Shown: positions 20,701 through 28,536 of the stretch, in pieces
Layout: every line of letters begins with the position of its first letter
Position numbering within the stretch: the first letter of the stretch is position 1
NCBI GenBank assembly: GCA_018402085.1
Contig: JAGYJM010000002.1
Span: 806,001-870,000 of the forward strand
DNA length: 64,000 bases
Direction: 5' to 3'
Source: Flavobacteriales bacterium
Lineage (GTDB): Bacteria; Bacteroidota; Bacteroidia; Flavobacteriales_D; Sanyastnellaceae
Program-made: the position numbers and the translations under genes
Notes under the pieces: generated by a model
Told to the model about the DNA's origin: nothing
Databases searched by the model: none
What the model saw: the letters and a program-made list of their open reading frames with translations, nothing else

Positions 20701-21695
20701 CCGTCATCGATGTCTGCTGTATCATTGTAATTACAAGCGAGTGGGTCAGTGCATCCTTCGTTGCATTCAGGAGCGGTGAGTGCTTCCCATGAGATGACGA
20801 CTTCGCCATTACCTTGTCGTACTCCTGCGTTGGTGTTACCGTTGGTAACCCCGCCGATGTAGGAGGATCCGCCACCGCCGCCTGCAGCATAAGCAGAGCC
20901 GCCACCGTACCATCCGCCTCCTCCGGCGCCTTCATGATATCCGCCAATGCCACCGCCGACACCGAAGCTACCTGTTTGTGAAGGAGAGTCGCCATTTGAT
21001 CCTCCGGCGTTTTGTGTACCACCACCACCTGGAATTCGACTGAGGAAGCTGATACCGTCACCGCCAGTGAGGCCTCCACCCGGGCCGCCTTCACCGTGGT
21101 CAGGACCACCTGTGTTACCTCCACCGCCACCGCCGGCTACGATCACCCTGGAGTTAAGGTCATTTTGGTTAGCGCGCACATCGGATGCGCCACCACCGCC
21201 GCCGCCGTAGTATCCGCCGTCGCCGCCGCCGTTCCAACCTCCGTCAGGAGAACCGTCAACGCCTTGCTGTCCGGCACCGCCTACATAGATATAGTAGGTC
21301 TCTCCGGGGTTCACCGTGAGGTCACCTTCGGCGAAACCACCGAGACCGCCATCTTCTTGTGTGCAGCAAGAACCGCCACCTTCAGCGCCCCAGACTTCGA
21401 TATGGATTTCAGAAACGCCATCAGGGATCACGAAAGTTTGAGGGCTTCCGGTGTATGAGAAGGTCTGGCTTCCGCTATCGCCGAGGCCATTTGGATCATA
21501 GCAGTTACCACATGCATCATCAATGAAGACACCTCCGCAGATTCCGGCGCAGTCTACTATGAATGCGCAGGAGCCGTCGTCAGAAAGAGCGTTTGGATCG
21601 TAGTTGCACGCTTGGTTGTCGGTGCAACCGGATTGGGCGATGGCACCGATTGAAAGTCCGAACGCGGAAAATAGGATAAGCGCGAAATTTTTCAT
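17781..21695 (-). CDS. Giant glycine-rich modular secreted protein E, three 341-residue modules
   Basis: An intact 1304-residue protein with ATG at 21693-21695. A signal peptide (MKNFALILFSAFGLSIGAIA) precedes three modules with an exact 1023-bp period. Each glycine-rich domain opens FSYTGSPQTFVIPDGVSEI and carries an unusual CC pair (GGGSCCTQEDGGLGG), GGGGGGASDVRANQNDL and RVIVAGGGGGG. Blocks such as GCTDPTACNYDP...CDNGTC separate them. The tail has repeated FFPPAHYDCNFNCLNDTDGD segments twice and ends DLNGDLVVNSADLLQFLG...FGQSCP. The leader resembles that of gene D (GLS-GAIAQSGCTD), suggesting that D and E are sister paralogues. Sec export is clear; the extracellular structural role is inferred. 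Confidence 0.9.
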   Translation of the reverse strand: MKNFALILFSAFGLSIGAIAQSGCTDNQACNYDPNALSDDGSCAFIVDCAGICGGVFIDDACGNCYDPNGLGDSGSQTFSYTGSPQTFVIPDGVSEIHIEVWGAEGGGSCCTQEDGGLGGFAEGDLTVNPGETYYIYVGGAGQQGVDGSPDGGWNGGGDGGYYGGGGGGASDVRANQNDLNSRVIVAGGGGGGNTGGPDHGEGGPGGGLTGGDGISFLSRIPGGGGTQNAGGSNGDSPSQTGSFGVGGGIGGYHEGAGGGGWYGGGSAYAAGGGGGSSYIGGVTNGNTNAGVRQGNGEVVISWEALTAPECNEGCTDPLACNYNDTADIDDGSCLLPDGCTDPTACNYDPAATCDNGTCVLPDGCTDEAACNYDPDATCDDGSCAFIVDCAGICGGVFIDDACGNCYDPNGLGNSGSQTFSYTGSPQTFVIPDGVSEIHIEVWGAEGGGSCCTQEDGGLGGFAEGDLTVNPGETYYIYVGGAGQQGVDGSPDGGWNGGGDGGYYGGGGGGASDVRANQNDLNSRVIVAGGGGGGNTGGPDHGEGGPGGGLTGGDGISFLSRIPGGGGTQNAGGSNGDSPSQTGSFGVGGGIGGYHEGAGGGGWYGGGSAYAAGGGGGSSYIGGVTNGNTNAGVRQGNGEVVISWEALTAPQCNEGCTDPLACNYNDTADIDDGSCLLPDGCTDPTACNYDPAATCDNGTCVLPDGCTDEAACNYDPAATCDDGSCAFIVDCAGVCGGVFIDDACGNCYDPNGLGESGSQTFSYTGSPQTFVIPDGVSEIHIEVWGAEGGGSCCTQEDGGLGGFAEGDLTVNPGETYYIYVGGAGQQGVDGSPDGGWNGGGDGGYYGGGGGGASDVRANQNDLNSRVIVAGGGGGGNTGGPDHGEGGPGGGLTGGDGISFLSRIPGGGGTQNAGGSNGDSPSQTGSFGVGGGIGGYHEGAGGGGWYGGGSAYAAGGGGGSSYIGGVTNGNTNAGVRQGNGEVVISWEALTAPECNEGCTDPEADNFDPDADADDGSCIFSGCTNETACNFNPQANQDDGSCILPDGCTDETACNYNEMALCDNGSCTYANPFEDCNGNCLSDFNNNGICDEQEVFGCTYQDALNFDPQATIDDGSCTFAATEIEDCMNPEACNYNENATVDSGNCFFPPAHYDCNFNCLNDTDGDGVCDELEIDGCTDPLANNYVAEATDDDNSCTYDPVEIEDCMDPTACNYNENATVDSGNCFFPPAHYDCNFNCLNDTDGDGVCDELEIDGCTDPEALNFVAEATDDDGSCQLTCASDLNGDLVVNSADLLQFLGTFGQSCP
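18740..21480 (-). repeat. Three-copy coding repeat of gene E, period 1023 bp
   Basis: Equivalent segments begin at 18901, 19924 and 20947, exactly 1023 bp apart, with only sporadic base changes between copies. Confidence 0.85.
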
Positions 21696-21740
21696 CAGAA
21701 GAAAGGTTAGTCTTGTTGGCTCAATTAGGTTAAAGTGTAG

Positions 21741-21778
21741 GAATCACCGGAAGCGAGACATCGCGCTTCCGGTGATTC
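21741..21778 (-). terminator. Terminator-like hairpin after gene F
   Basis: GAATCACCGGAAGCG (21741-21755) and CGCTTCCGGTGATTC (21764-21778) form a perfect 15-bp stem with an 8-nt loop. It starts 7 nt past the stop codon at 21786. There is no long T run after it on the minus strand, so it could also be an RNA-stabilising hairpin. Confidence 0.6.
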
Positions 21779-21785
21779 AGTTAAT

Positions 21786-24700
21786 TCATGGACAGCTCTG
21801 TCCGAATGTGCCTAGGAATTGCAGCAAGTCAGATGAGTTCACCAGCAGGTCACCATTTAGGTCACTTGCGCAGGTGAGTTGACAAGAGCCATCATCATCC
21901 GTCGCTTCTGCGACGAAATTCAACGCTTCAGGATCGGTACAACCGTCTATTTCCAGCTCGTCACAGACTCCGTCGCCGTCGGCATCGTTAAGGCAGTTAA
22001 AATCGCAATCGTAATGGGCAGGAGGGAAGAAACAGTTGCCTGAATCGACCGTTGCATTGGCGTTGTAGTTACATGCCGTCGGATCCATGCAGTCTTCGAT
22101 ATCTGTTGCGGCGTAATCGCAGCTGCCATCGTCGATTGTTGCAGCAGGGTCATAATTAATGGCAGCCTCGTATGTGCAGCCAGGTACTTCGAGGTACTGA
22201 CATGAACCGTCATCATTGGTCGCGGCAGGATTATAGTTGTCAGCGTCTGGATAGGTACAGCCCGAGATCTCTTCTTCGTCGCAGACACCATCTGCATCGA
22301 AGTCATTCAGGCAGTTTCCTTCGCAATCCTGGAATGGTTCAGCGTAAATGCACGACCCATCATCACAAAGAGCGACTTCATTGTAGTTGCACGCAGTTTC
22401 ATCAGTACATCCGTCAGGTAGGATGCAGCTACCGTCGTCCTGATTGGCTTGGGGGTCGAAGTTGCATGCTGTATCATCTGTACAACCCGAGAAGATGCAA
22501 GAACCGTCGTCAGCGTCAGCTTCGGGGTCGAAGTTGTCAGCTTCGGGGTCAGTGCAACCTGGGTCGCATTCGGGTATAGCATTCACGGAGTACTCTATGG
22601 TCACATAACCGTTGCCCGGATTAGTAGCAGCAGTATTGTTTTGGTTGGTACCGGCATTGAAAGAGCCGCCGCCGCCACCTGCGCCGTTGCAGTTAGTACC
22701 ACCAGCGCCACCACCGGAGTAGCCGCCGCCGCCTGAGCCACCCATCGGAGAATCACCGCAACCGTAAATAAAGGTGTCGCTACCTCCACCGCCGCCGAAG
22801 CCACCGGTAGAGTCACCACCTTGTCCGCCGTTCACAAATGCTTGTCCGCCATTGGCAGCACCAGCAGAACCTCCGTTTCCGAAGAACCCGCCACCGCCAC
22901 CACCGTTAGGTGCGCTGTTACCTGTGGTGTAGCTCTCGCTACCGCCTTGTCCTCCGGTACCACCAGCACCGGCACCGCCGAATTGACCGGGTTGACCGTT
23001 TTCAGAGGTGGTACCTCCGATGTTGGCGTAACCGCCATTTCCCTGGTTATGTCCGGTGCCGCCGCCGCCGCCGGCAACGAGGAGGGGAGTGTCATCAATC
23101 AAGGCCACGAATGAACCGCCGCCACCGCCGTTACCGACCTGATTGGGAGCGGTTTCGCCTTGTTGACCGACGAGGATTTTGAGTACATCACCAGGGTTGA
23201 CCGTGAAGTCACCTTGCATGAGCGCACCGAGGCCTCCGTTGCCGCCACCCTGGGCACCTGCCGCAGAGATGGAAATGGACGATACCCCTGAAGGAACGGT
23301 CCATTGTTCGATGGAACCTGTGTAATTAAAGTTTTCGGTGAAGTCGCCATTCTGGGCATTGGGATCGTAGCAGTTGCCGCAGAGGTCTTCAACAAAAGTA
23401 CCACCACAGGTTCCTGCGCAGTCAACAATGAAGATGCATGAGGCATCATCGCACCCTGCATTTGGGTCGTAATTGCAGGCCTGGTCGTCTGTGCATCCGG
23501 GGAATATGCAAGAACCATCATCGCAGGTTGCAGCCGGATCGTAGTTACAGGCAGTATCATTGGTACATCCGTCAGGGAGTGCACATGAACCGTCGTCAGC
23601 ATCGGCATCAGCGTTGAAGTTACACGCTAGCGGGTCTGTACAACCCTCAATGCAGTCTGGAATAGCAGGCTCATTGTAGGAAATCTGAACGAAACCATTA
23701 CCGAGGTTATTGGCTGCAGTATTGTTTTGGTTGTTACCGGCATTGAAAGAGCCGCCACCGCCGCCTGCGCCATTGCAGTTTGAGCCGCCTGCGCCACCGC
23801 CGGAGTAACCTCCTCCGCCGGATCCTCCGAGTGGTGAATCACCGCAACCGTAAATAAAGGTGTCGCTACCTCCACCGCCGCCGAAGCCACCGGTAGAGTC
23901 ACCACCTTGTCCGCCGTTCACAAATGCTTGTCCGCCATTGGCAGCACCAGCAGAACCTCCGTTTCCGAAGAATCCGCCACCGCCGCCACCGTTAGGTGCA
24001 CCGTTACCGGAAGTGTAGCTCTCGCTACCGCCTTGTCCACCGGTACCACCTGCACCTGCACCACTGGACTGTCCCGGTTGGCCATTTTCAGAAGTGGTAC
24101 CTCCGATGTTGCCGTAACCTCCATTTCCCTGGTTATGCCCGGTGCCGCCGCCGCCGCCGGCAACGAGGAGTGGAGTATCGTCAATGAGCGCAACGAAAGA
24201 ACCGCCTCCACCGCCGTTACCGACCTGGTTTGGTGCTGTTTCGCCTTGTTGGCCGACGAGGATCTTGAGTACATCACCGGGGTTCACTGCGAAATCGCCT
24301 TGCATCAAAGCACCGCGACCACCGTTACCGCCGCCCTGGGCACCTGCTGCGGTGATGTTCACTGAGGTTACACCTGCCGGAACGGTCCACTGCTCGATAG
24401 AGCCTGTGTAGCTGAAGGTCAGATCGACCTGACCACCCGGTAAGGTGGGGTCATAACAGTTGCCGCAAAGGTCGGAGACAAAGATGCCTCCGCACACGCC
24501 TGCACAGTCGATTGTAGCACAAGAACCGTCATCGCAGATGGCTGCTGGATCATAGTTGCAGGCATTCGAATCGGTACATCCATCAGGAAGAATACAAGAT
24601 CCATCGTCACACGTGGCTGCCGGATCGTAGTTACAAGCAGTATCATCGGTACATCCGTCAGGGAGCTGACAAGAGCCGTCATCGATGTCGGCATTTACGT

Positions 24701-25736
24701 CATAATTACAAGCAAGTGGGTTGGTGCAGCCTGAGTTGCACTCCGGTATAGCATTCACGGAGTATTCAATGGTCACATAACCATTACCGAGGTTATTGGC
24801 TGCAGTATTGTTTTGGTTGGTACCGGCATTGAAAGAGCCGCCACCGCCGCCTGCGCCGTTGCAGTTAGTACCACCAGCGCCACCACCGGAGTAGCCGCCG
24901 CCGCCTGAGCCACCCATCGGAGAATCACCGCAACCGTAAATAAAGGTGTCGCTACCTCCACCGCCGCCGAAGCCACCGGTAGAGTCACCACCTTGTCCGC
25001 CGTTCACAAATGCTTGTCCGCCATTGGCAGCACCAGCAGAACCTCCGTTTCCGAAGAACCCGCCACCGCCACCACCGTTAGGTGCGCCGTTACCTGTGGT
25101 GTAGCTCTCGCTACCGCCTTGTCCTCCGGTACCACCAGCACCGGCACCGCCGAATTGACCGGGTTGACCGTTTTCAGAGGTGGTACCTCCGATGTTGGCG
25201 TAACCGCTATTTCCCTGGTTATGTCCGGTGCCTCCGCCGCCGCCGGCAACGAGGAGTGGAGTATCGTCAATGAGCGCAACGAATGAACCGCCTCCACCGC
25301 CGTTACCGACCTGATTGGGAGCGGTTTCGCCCTGCTGGCCGACGAGAATCTTGAGCACGTCACCCGGGGTTACTGCGAAGTCACCTTGCATGAGCGCACC
25401 GAGGCCTCCGTTGCCGCCACCCTGGGCACCTGCTGCCGAGATGGAAATGGACGATACCCCTGAAGGAACGGTCCATTGTTCGATGGAACCCGTGTAATTA
25501 AAGTTTTCGGTGAAGTCGCCATTCTGGGCGTTCGGGTCATAGCAGTTACCGCAGAGGTCTTCAATGAAGTCACCTCCGCAGATTCCAGCGCAGTCTACAA
25601 CAAAGGCGCAAGAGCCGTCGTCTGTATTAGCATTTGGGTCGTAATTGCAGGCTGCCTGATCTGTACAGCCGCTTTGAGCGTGTATATTCACCCCGGCAAA
25701 GAGCAGGGCTACTCCTGCGTAGAGTAGTCTTAGCAT
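21786..25736 (-). CDS. Giant glycine-rich modular secreted protein F, three 362-residue modules
   Basis: A 1316-residue protein from the ATG at 25734-25736, chosen because it begins the signal peptide MLRLLYAGVALLFAGVNIHA; an upstream start at 25790 would bury it. The leader is close to those of genes A and B. Three modules of period 1086 bp each contain NYTGSIEQWTVPSGVSSI, LKILVGQQGE, NGGGGGSFVALIDDTPLLVAGGGGGTGHNQG and a GGGGGGFFGNGG stretch. These lack the GGGASDVR motif of genes A-E and match the modules of the plus-strand gene at 50428. The tail has mini-repeats, FFPPAHYDCDFNCLND and the dockerin-like DLNGDLLVNSSDLLQFLG...FGQSCP. Extracellular structural role inferred. Confidence 0.9.
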   Translation of the reverse strand: MLRLLYAGVALLFAGVNIHAQSGCTDQAACNYDPNANTDDGSCAFVVDCAGICGGDFIEDLCGNCYDPNAQNGDFTENFNYTGSIEQWTVPSGVSSISISAAGAQGGGNGGLGALMQGDFAVTPGDVLKILVGQQGETAPNQVGNGGGGGSFVALIDDTPLLVAGGGGGTGHNQGNSGYANIGGTTSENGQPGQFGGAGAGGTGGQGGSESYTTGNGAPNGGGGGGFFGNGGSAGAANGGQAFVNGGQGGDSTGGFGGGGGSDTFIYGCGDSPMGGSGGGGYSGGGAGGTNCNGAGGGGGSFNAGTNQNNTAANNLGNGYVTIEYSVNAIPECNSGCTNPLACNYDVNADIDDGSCQLPDGCTDDTACNYDPAATCDDGSCILPDGCTDSNACNYDPAAICDDGSCATIDCAGVCGGIFVSDLCGNCYDPTLPGGQVDLTFSYTGSIEQWTVPAGVTSVNITAAGAQGGGNGGRGALMQGDFAVNPGDVLKILVGQQGETAPNQVGNGGGGGSFVALIDDTPLLVAGGGGGTGHNQGNGGYGNIGGTTSENGQPGQSSGAGAGGTGGQGGSESYTSGNGAPNGGGGGGFFGNGGSAGAANGGQAFVNGGQGGDSTGGFGGGGGSDTFIYGCGDSPLGGSGGGGYSGGGAGGSNCNGAGGGGGSFNAGNNQNNTAANNLGNGFVQISYNEPAIPDCIEGCTDPLACNFNADADADDGSCALPDGCTNDTACNYDPAATCDDGSCIFPGCTDDQACNYDPNAGCDDASCIFIVDCAGTCGGTFVEDLCGNCYDPNAQNGDFTENFNYTGSIEQWTVPSGVSSISISAAGAQGGGNGGLGALMQGDFTVNPGDVLKILVGQQGETAPNQVGNGGGGGSFVALIDDTPLLVAGGGGGTGHNQGNGGYANIGGTTSENGQPGQFGGAGAGGTGGQGGSESYTTGNSAPNGGGGGGFFGNGGSAGAANGGQAFVNGGQGGDSTGGFGGGGGSDTFIYGCGDSPMGGSGGGGYSGGGAGGTNCNGAGGGGGSFNAGTNQNNTAATNPGNGYVTIEYSVNAIPECDPGCTDPEADNFDPEADADDGSCIFSGCTDDTACNFDPQANQDDGSCILPDGCTDETACNYNEVALCDDGSCIYAEPFQDCEGNCLNDFDADGVCDEEEISGCTYPDADNYNPAATNDDGSCQYLEVPGCTYEAAINYDPAATIDDGSCDYAATDIEDCMDPTACNYNANATVDSGNCFFPPAHYDCDFNCLNDADGDGVCDELEIDGCTDPEALNFVAEATDDDGSCQLTCASDLNGDLLVNSSDLLQFLGTFGQSCP
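22570..25550 (-). repeat. Three-copy coding repeat of gene F, period 1086 bp
   Basis: Equivalent positions at 22821, 23907 and 24993 are 1086 bp apart. The outer two copies are closer to each other (GSGGGGYSGGGAGGTNCNG) than to the middle copy (GGSNCNG), a pattern that suggests exchange between non-adjacent copies. Confidence 0.8.
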
Positions 25737-25918
25737 TTTGGGTAAGTTTTGGGTTTTAGCGAAAATAGGGTTTCTTCCGTTACGTTTCATTGTCAGAACG
25801 TTAACAATGAATGTACTATCCCTTTGTTCTTATGCCAGGTGCCGGATAAATCATGGAAAAACGTACCGGTCTGTTGCTATGTGACAGAAGATTTGTTTCT
25901 CCACAAGAGCGTAAAAAC

Positions 25919-27061
25919 TCAGAACCAGTCTGCGATCACTTCCTTCGCATAACCTGCTGAAGTGGTCATACCTTTTCCGCCGATACCCGTAATAATCCGA
26001 ATACTTTCGCTCACTGCTTCATCGAGAATGTCACGATCAGCCAGTTGTGTGTAGCATCCGAACCAGCGGTTTCTGACTTCCCACCTGCTGAAATTCATGA
26101 TCCGTTTTGCTTCGCGCAGTATTGCATTGTCTATGTCTTCGCGTGTGTGAAAGCCCAGTTTTTCGGCTTCGTGCGCCGGTGCGTATTCGTGCGAGTCGCC
26201 AATGATGACCGATCCATCCGGTCGCTGTTTGAAAAGGATATGAATCCCCATTTCAAGCAGCGTAGCATCTACGTCATTCTTGTCGAGGTCTTTCCAGCTA
26301 TCGCAACTGGCGAAGCTTTCATACCTGCGAATGCTCAATCCGGTCAGTACTGATCCGGGTATGCGCTCAGCTATGGGTGCGATGTCGAGCATTTGCAGTT
26401 TGGAGGTCACTAATCCTGCATCCTGCAGCACTTCTGGGAAGAGTCCTTTCGCTTCAGCCCCCGAGCAGACGATCACTTTTGTAGCGTCATACCGTTCACC
26501 GGCGTGTGTGCCCACCATAACCGCATCCTGCGATTCTTCGCAGAAAAGAACCCGCCTACCAGGATGGTATTGAAGATTCATCTGTTCAGTCATAAAATCG
26601 AGCAGCCGATGGATCATGTGCTCCGGCTCAACGGTCACTTCTTGCGGAAAATGAAGCGCAGCTTTCGGGTAACCGCGCAAAAGCGCGGGATGATGCGAGC
26701 GCACCTGATTTGCATCAAGCAACGCGCAAGGATAGTCGGCCTCATTGAACCGCTGGTGCATTTCTTCAAGCACGCGTACTTCACCTTCGTGTTCAGCAAT
26801 GTAAATGGTTCCGTTCTGCCTGACAGACAGGTCGGTGCGAGACTGCAACGATTTGTAGAGTTCGGTGGAGTACTTGCCCCTTTCAAGCCACGGACCGGGA
26901 GGCAGGCCCGAAGGAACCACTTGTCCGAAATTACGAACCGTAGCACCTTTCGGACGAAATGACTGCTCGATTAGCCTGACCGTATGACCAGCCAGCAACG
27001 CATGGTATGCGTGAAAAGCGCCGAGTATACCTCCGCCTATAACGATCAAGTCTGTTTTCAT
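25919..27061 (-). CDS. TIGR03364-like FAD-dependent oxidoreductase (aminophosphonate oxidase candidate)
   Basis: A 380-residue protein with an N-terminal FAD-binding Rossmann motif (IVIGGGILGAFHAYHALLAG, residues 6-25) and the DAO fold throughout, including IRIITGIGGKGMTTSAG near the C terminus. It matches the DAO subfamily found with phosphonatase-like hydrolases and proposed to oxidatively deaminate an aminophosphonate close to 2-aminoethylphosphonate. Here it is transcribed divergently from an XRE-cupin regulator followed by exactly such a hydrolase, which supports the assignment. Expected product: a phosphonoaldehyde, H2O2 or reduced acceptor, and ammonia or methylamine. No signal peptide, so cytoplasmic. 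The exact substrate cannot be read from the sequence. Confidence 0.8.
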   Translation of the reverse strand: MKTDLIVIGGGILGAFHAYHALLAGHTVRLIEQSFRPKGATVRNFGQVVPSGLPPGPWLERGKYSTELYKSLQSRTDLSVRQNGTIYIAEHEGEVRVLEEMHQRFNEADYPCALLDANQVRSHHPALLRGYPKAALHFPQEVTVEPEHMIHRLLDFMTEQMNLQYHPGRRVLFCEESQDAVMVGTHAGERYDATKVIVCSGAEAKGLFPEVLQDAGLVTSKLQMLDIAPIAERIPGSVLTGLSIRRYESFASCDSWKDLDKNDVDATLLEMGIHILFKQRPDGSVIIGDSHEYAPAHEAEKLGFHTREDIDNAILREAKRIMNFSRWEVRNRWFGCYTQLADRDILDEAVSESIRIITGIGGKGMTTSAGYAKEVIADWF

Positions 27062-27129
27062 GGTATTCTAAAAATGAAGGGATTGGTCTTGTATTGGTTG
27101 CGTTTGTGAATGCAAATAAACACAGGAAT

Positions 27130-27147
27130 GGTTTTACGGTGGTAAAC
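27130..27147. promoter_or_regulatory. Candidate operator palindrome between the divergent phosphonate genes
   Basis: GGTTTTACGGTGGTAAACC has arms TTTAC/GTAAA around GGTG with outer GG/CC. It lies between the FAD oxidoreductase start (27061) and the regulator start (27224), just upstream of the putative regulator promoter. This is a plausible site for the XRE-cupin protein to control both directions. Only one copy is seen. Confidence 0.3.
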
Positions 27148-27159
27148 CGTCAAAGTCTA

Positions 27160-27186
27160 TTGAGTTATCAAATAATCCTACTTTTG
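27160..27186 (+). promoter_or_regulatory. Candidate promoter of the XRE-cupin/hydrolase operon
   Basis: TTG at 27160-27162 and TACTTTTG at 27179-27186 (TAnnTTTG) with a 16-nt spacer resemble the Bacteroidota sigma factor -33/-7 pattern. The start codon follows 37 nt later and is preceded by a purine-rich GAGAGGAAAA ribosome-binding stretch. Confidence 0.5.
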
Positions 27187-27223
27187 CATTTTCAATTTTT
27201 CGCAAGGTTTACCGAGAGGAAAA

Positions 27224-27799
27224 ATGAGCAGGCAAAGTGCGGCTATCAGTCATTTAGGCAAACGTATACGTCAATTGCGGCAACAACGTAAAAAGACGCT
27301 GGTGCAGATTTCTGACAAGGCCGGCGTGACTAAAGGGCTGCTTTCACGGATCGAAAATTCACGTACCCTGCCTTCTTTGCCGGTTCTCATTCAAATTATA
27401 GCTGCGCTCCAGGTGAGTTTGCAGGAGTTTTTTGAGGGATTGGAGTCAGATATCGAAACGCCTTATTTGTTGATTCGCCCGGCAGACCGGGAGCCAATTC
27501 ATAAAGAGTACGGTGTAGAAGGCTATCGGTATGAGCGTATTTTCACACATCAGCTGCCAGCTAGTGTGGTTGAGTGCACCGTGCTGCGCCTTGCGCCGGG
27601 TGCAAAAAGATCGAAAGTCACCACCGATGCATGGGAGTGCAAGTATGTGCTGAAAGGAGAAGTAGATTATGTGCTTGACGAAGAGACCTTGCGGCTGAAC
27701 GAGGGCGATGTGCTTTTTTACAACGGACGAACACCCCATGTACCCTTAAACCCCACCAATGATGAAGCGATTCTATTGGTACATTATTTCTATGATTAA
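27224..27799 (+). CDS. XRE-family HTH regulator with C-terminal cupin
   Basis: 191 residues. The N-terminal ~70 residues form an XRE helix-turn-helix (LGKRIRQLRQQRKKTLVQIS, then GVTKGLLSRIENSRTLPSL). The C-terminal part is a cupin-2 fold (LRLAPGAKRS ... YVLKGEVDYVLDEE ... LNEGDVLFYNGRTPHVPLN) likely to sense a small ligand. It is divergent from the FAD oxidoreductase and its stop overlaps the start of the hydrolase (TAATG). It is therefore likely the local regulator of aminophosphonate use. Ligand unknown. Confidence 0.85.
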   Translation: MSRQSAAISHLGKRIRQLRQQRKKTLVQISDKAGVTKGLLSRIENSRTLPSLPVLIQIIAALQVSLQEFFEGLESDIETPYLLIRPADREPIHKEYGVEGYRYERIFTHQLPASVVECTVLRLAPGAKRSKVTTDAWECKYVLKGEVDYVLDEETLRLNEGDVLFYNGRTPHVPLNPTNDEAILLVHYFYD

Positions 27800-28536
27800 T
27801 GATGAAGCATTTGTCACTTGTCACCCTGGATATGGCGGGCACTACGGTGCTCGATAAGCACGAGGTAGAAGCCTGCTTTGCGGCTGCCTGTCGTGAAATG
27901 TCTATGGAGGTTGACGAACAATGGATCCGCTCGGTGCAGGGGTGGTCGAAAAAGTTCGTGTTTGAAACGTACTGGAAGGAGCGTATCAATCCGCAAACTG
28001 AGGCATTCGCTCAGAAAGTTGATGCCAGCTACGCGGCCTTCAAAGAGATACTCGAGACCCATTACACCAACAATGATGTTCGGCCAACCGAAGGCTGCCT
28101 TGAATTCTTCGCTTTTCTTCGTGAAAGCGGTGTCAAAATTGCTCTGACCACTGGTTTTTATCGAAAAGTTGCAGACATCATACTCGAGAAGCTGGGGTGG
28201 CTTGAAGGCTTAGACAGCGATTACATCGGTTCAGGAACAAGCCTGATTGACCTTACGGTGACCAGTGATCAGGTAGAGCGGGGCAGACCTGCACCGGATA
28301 TGATTCAACTGGCGATGCGAAAACTCAATGTGAGCGATCCTATGCGCGTTGCGGCCATCGGTGATACGCCCTCAGACATTCAATCCGGACTCAATGCCGG
28401 CTGTGGATGGGTAGTTGGTGTCACAAATGGCACACATAGCGCAGATCAACTTGAGGGTATAGGCGCCCATTATCTGGCGTCGTCGCTTTCTGATGCCAAG
28501 ACAGCACTCGAAAAGTCGGGATTAACCGCCACCTGA
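27799..28536 (+). CDS. Phosphonatase-like HAD hydrolase (PhnX-like, TIGR03351 type)
   Basis: 245 residues. HAD motif I is LDMAGTTV (residues 10-17), similar to the DxAGTT of phosphonoacetaldehyde hydrolase. Motif II is in ALTTGF, the conserved Lys is near GRPAPDM, and motif III is IGDTPSDIQSG. The family is thought to cleave a C-P bond in a phosphonoaldehyde, releasing phosphate. The start overlaps the regulator stop by one base (TAATG; a second ATG follows directly), so translation is coupled. The 3' end overlaps the convergent phosphoesterase gene by 15 bp. No phosphonate transporter is in the window. Confidence 0.8.
   Translation: MMKHLSLVTLDMAGTTVLDKHEVEACFAAACREMSMEVDEQWIRSVQGWSKKFVFETYWKERINPQTEAFAQKVDASYAAFKEILETHYTNNDVRPTEGCLEFFAFLRESGVKIALTTGFYRKVADIILEKLGWLEGLDSDYIGSGTSLIDLTVTSDQVERGRPAPDMIQLAMRKLNVSDPMRVAAIGDTPSDIQSGLNAGCGWVVGVTNGTHSADQLEGIGAHYLASSLSDAKTALEKSGLTAT

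Noticed and set aside
1451-25727. Many long ORFs on the opposite strand and other frames inside the glycine-rich genes (Arg/His-rich or Ala/Val/Pro-rich products)
   Set aside because: They recur with the same period as the real modules, lack ribosome-binding sites and signal peptides, and arise because Gly codons (GGN) leave few stops in the other frames.
1-25736. Mycobacterial PE_PGRS, collagen or silk-type protein
   Set aside because: No PE domain, no Gly-X-Y periodicity; the ordered motifs (VIVAGGGGG, GGGASDVR) fit the ALK-like glycine-rich domain better.
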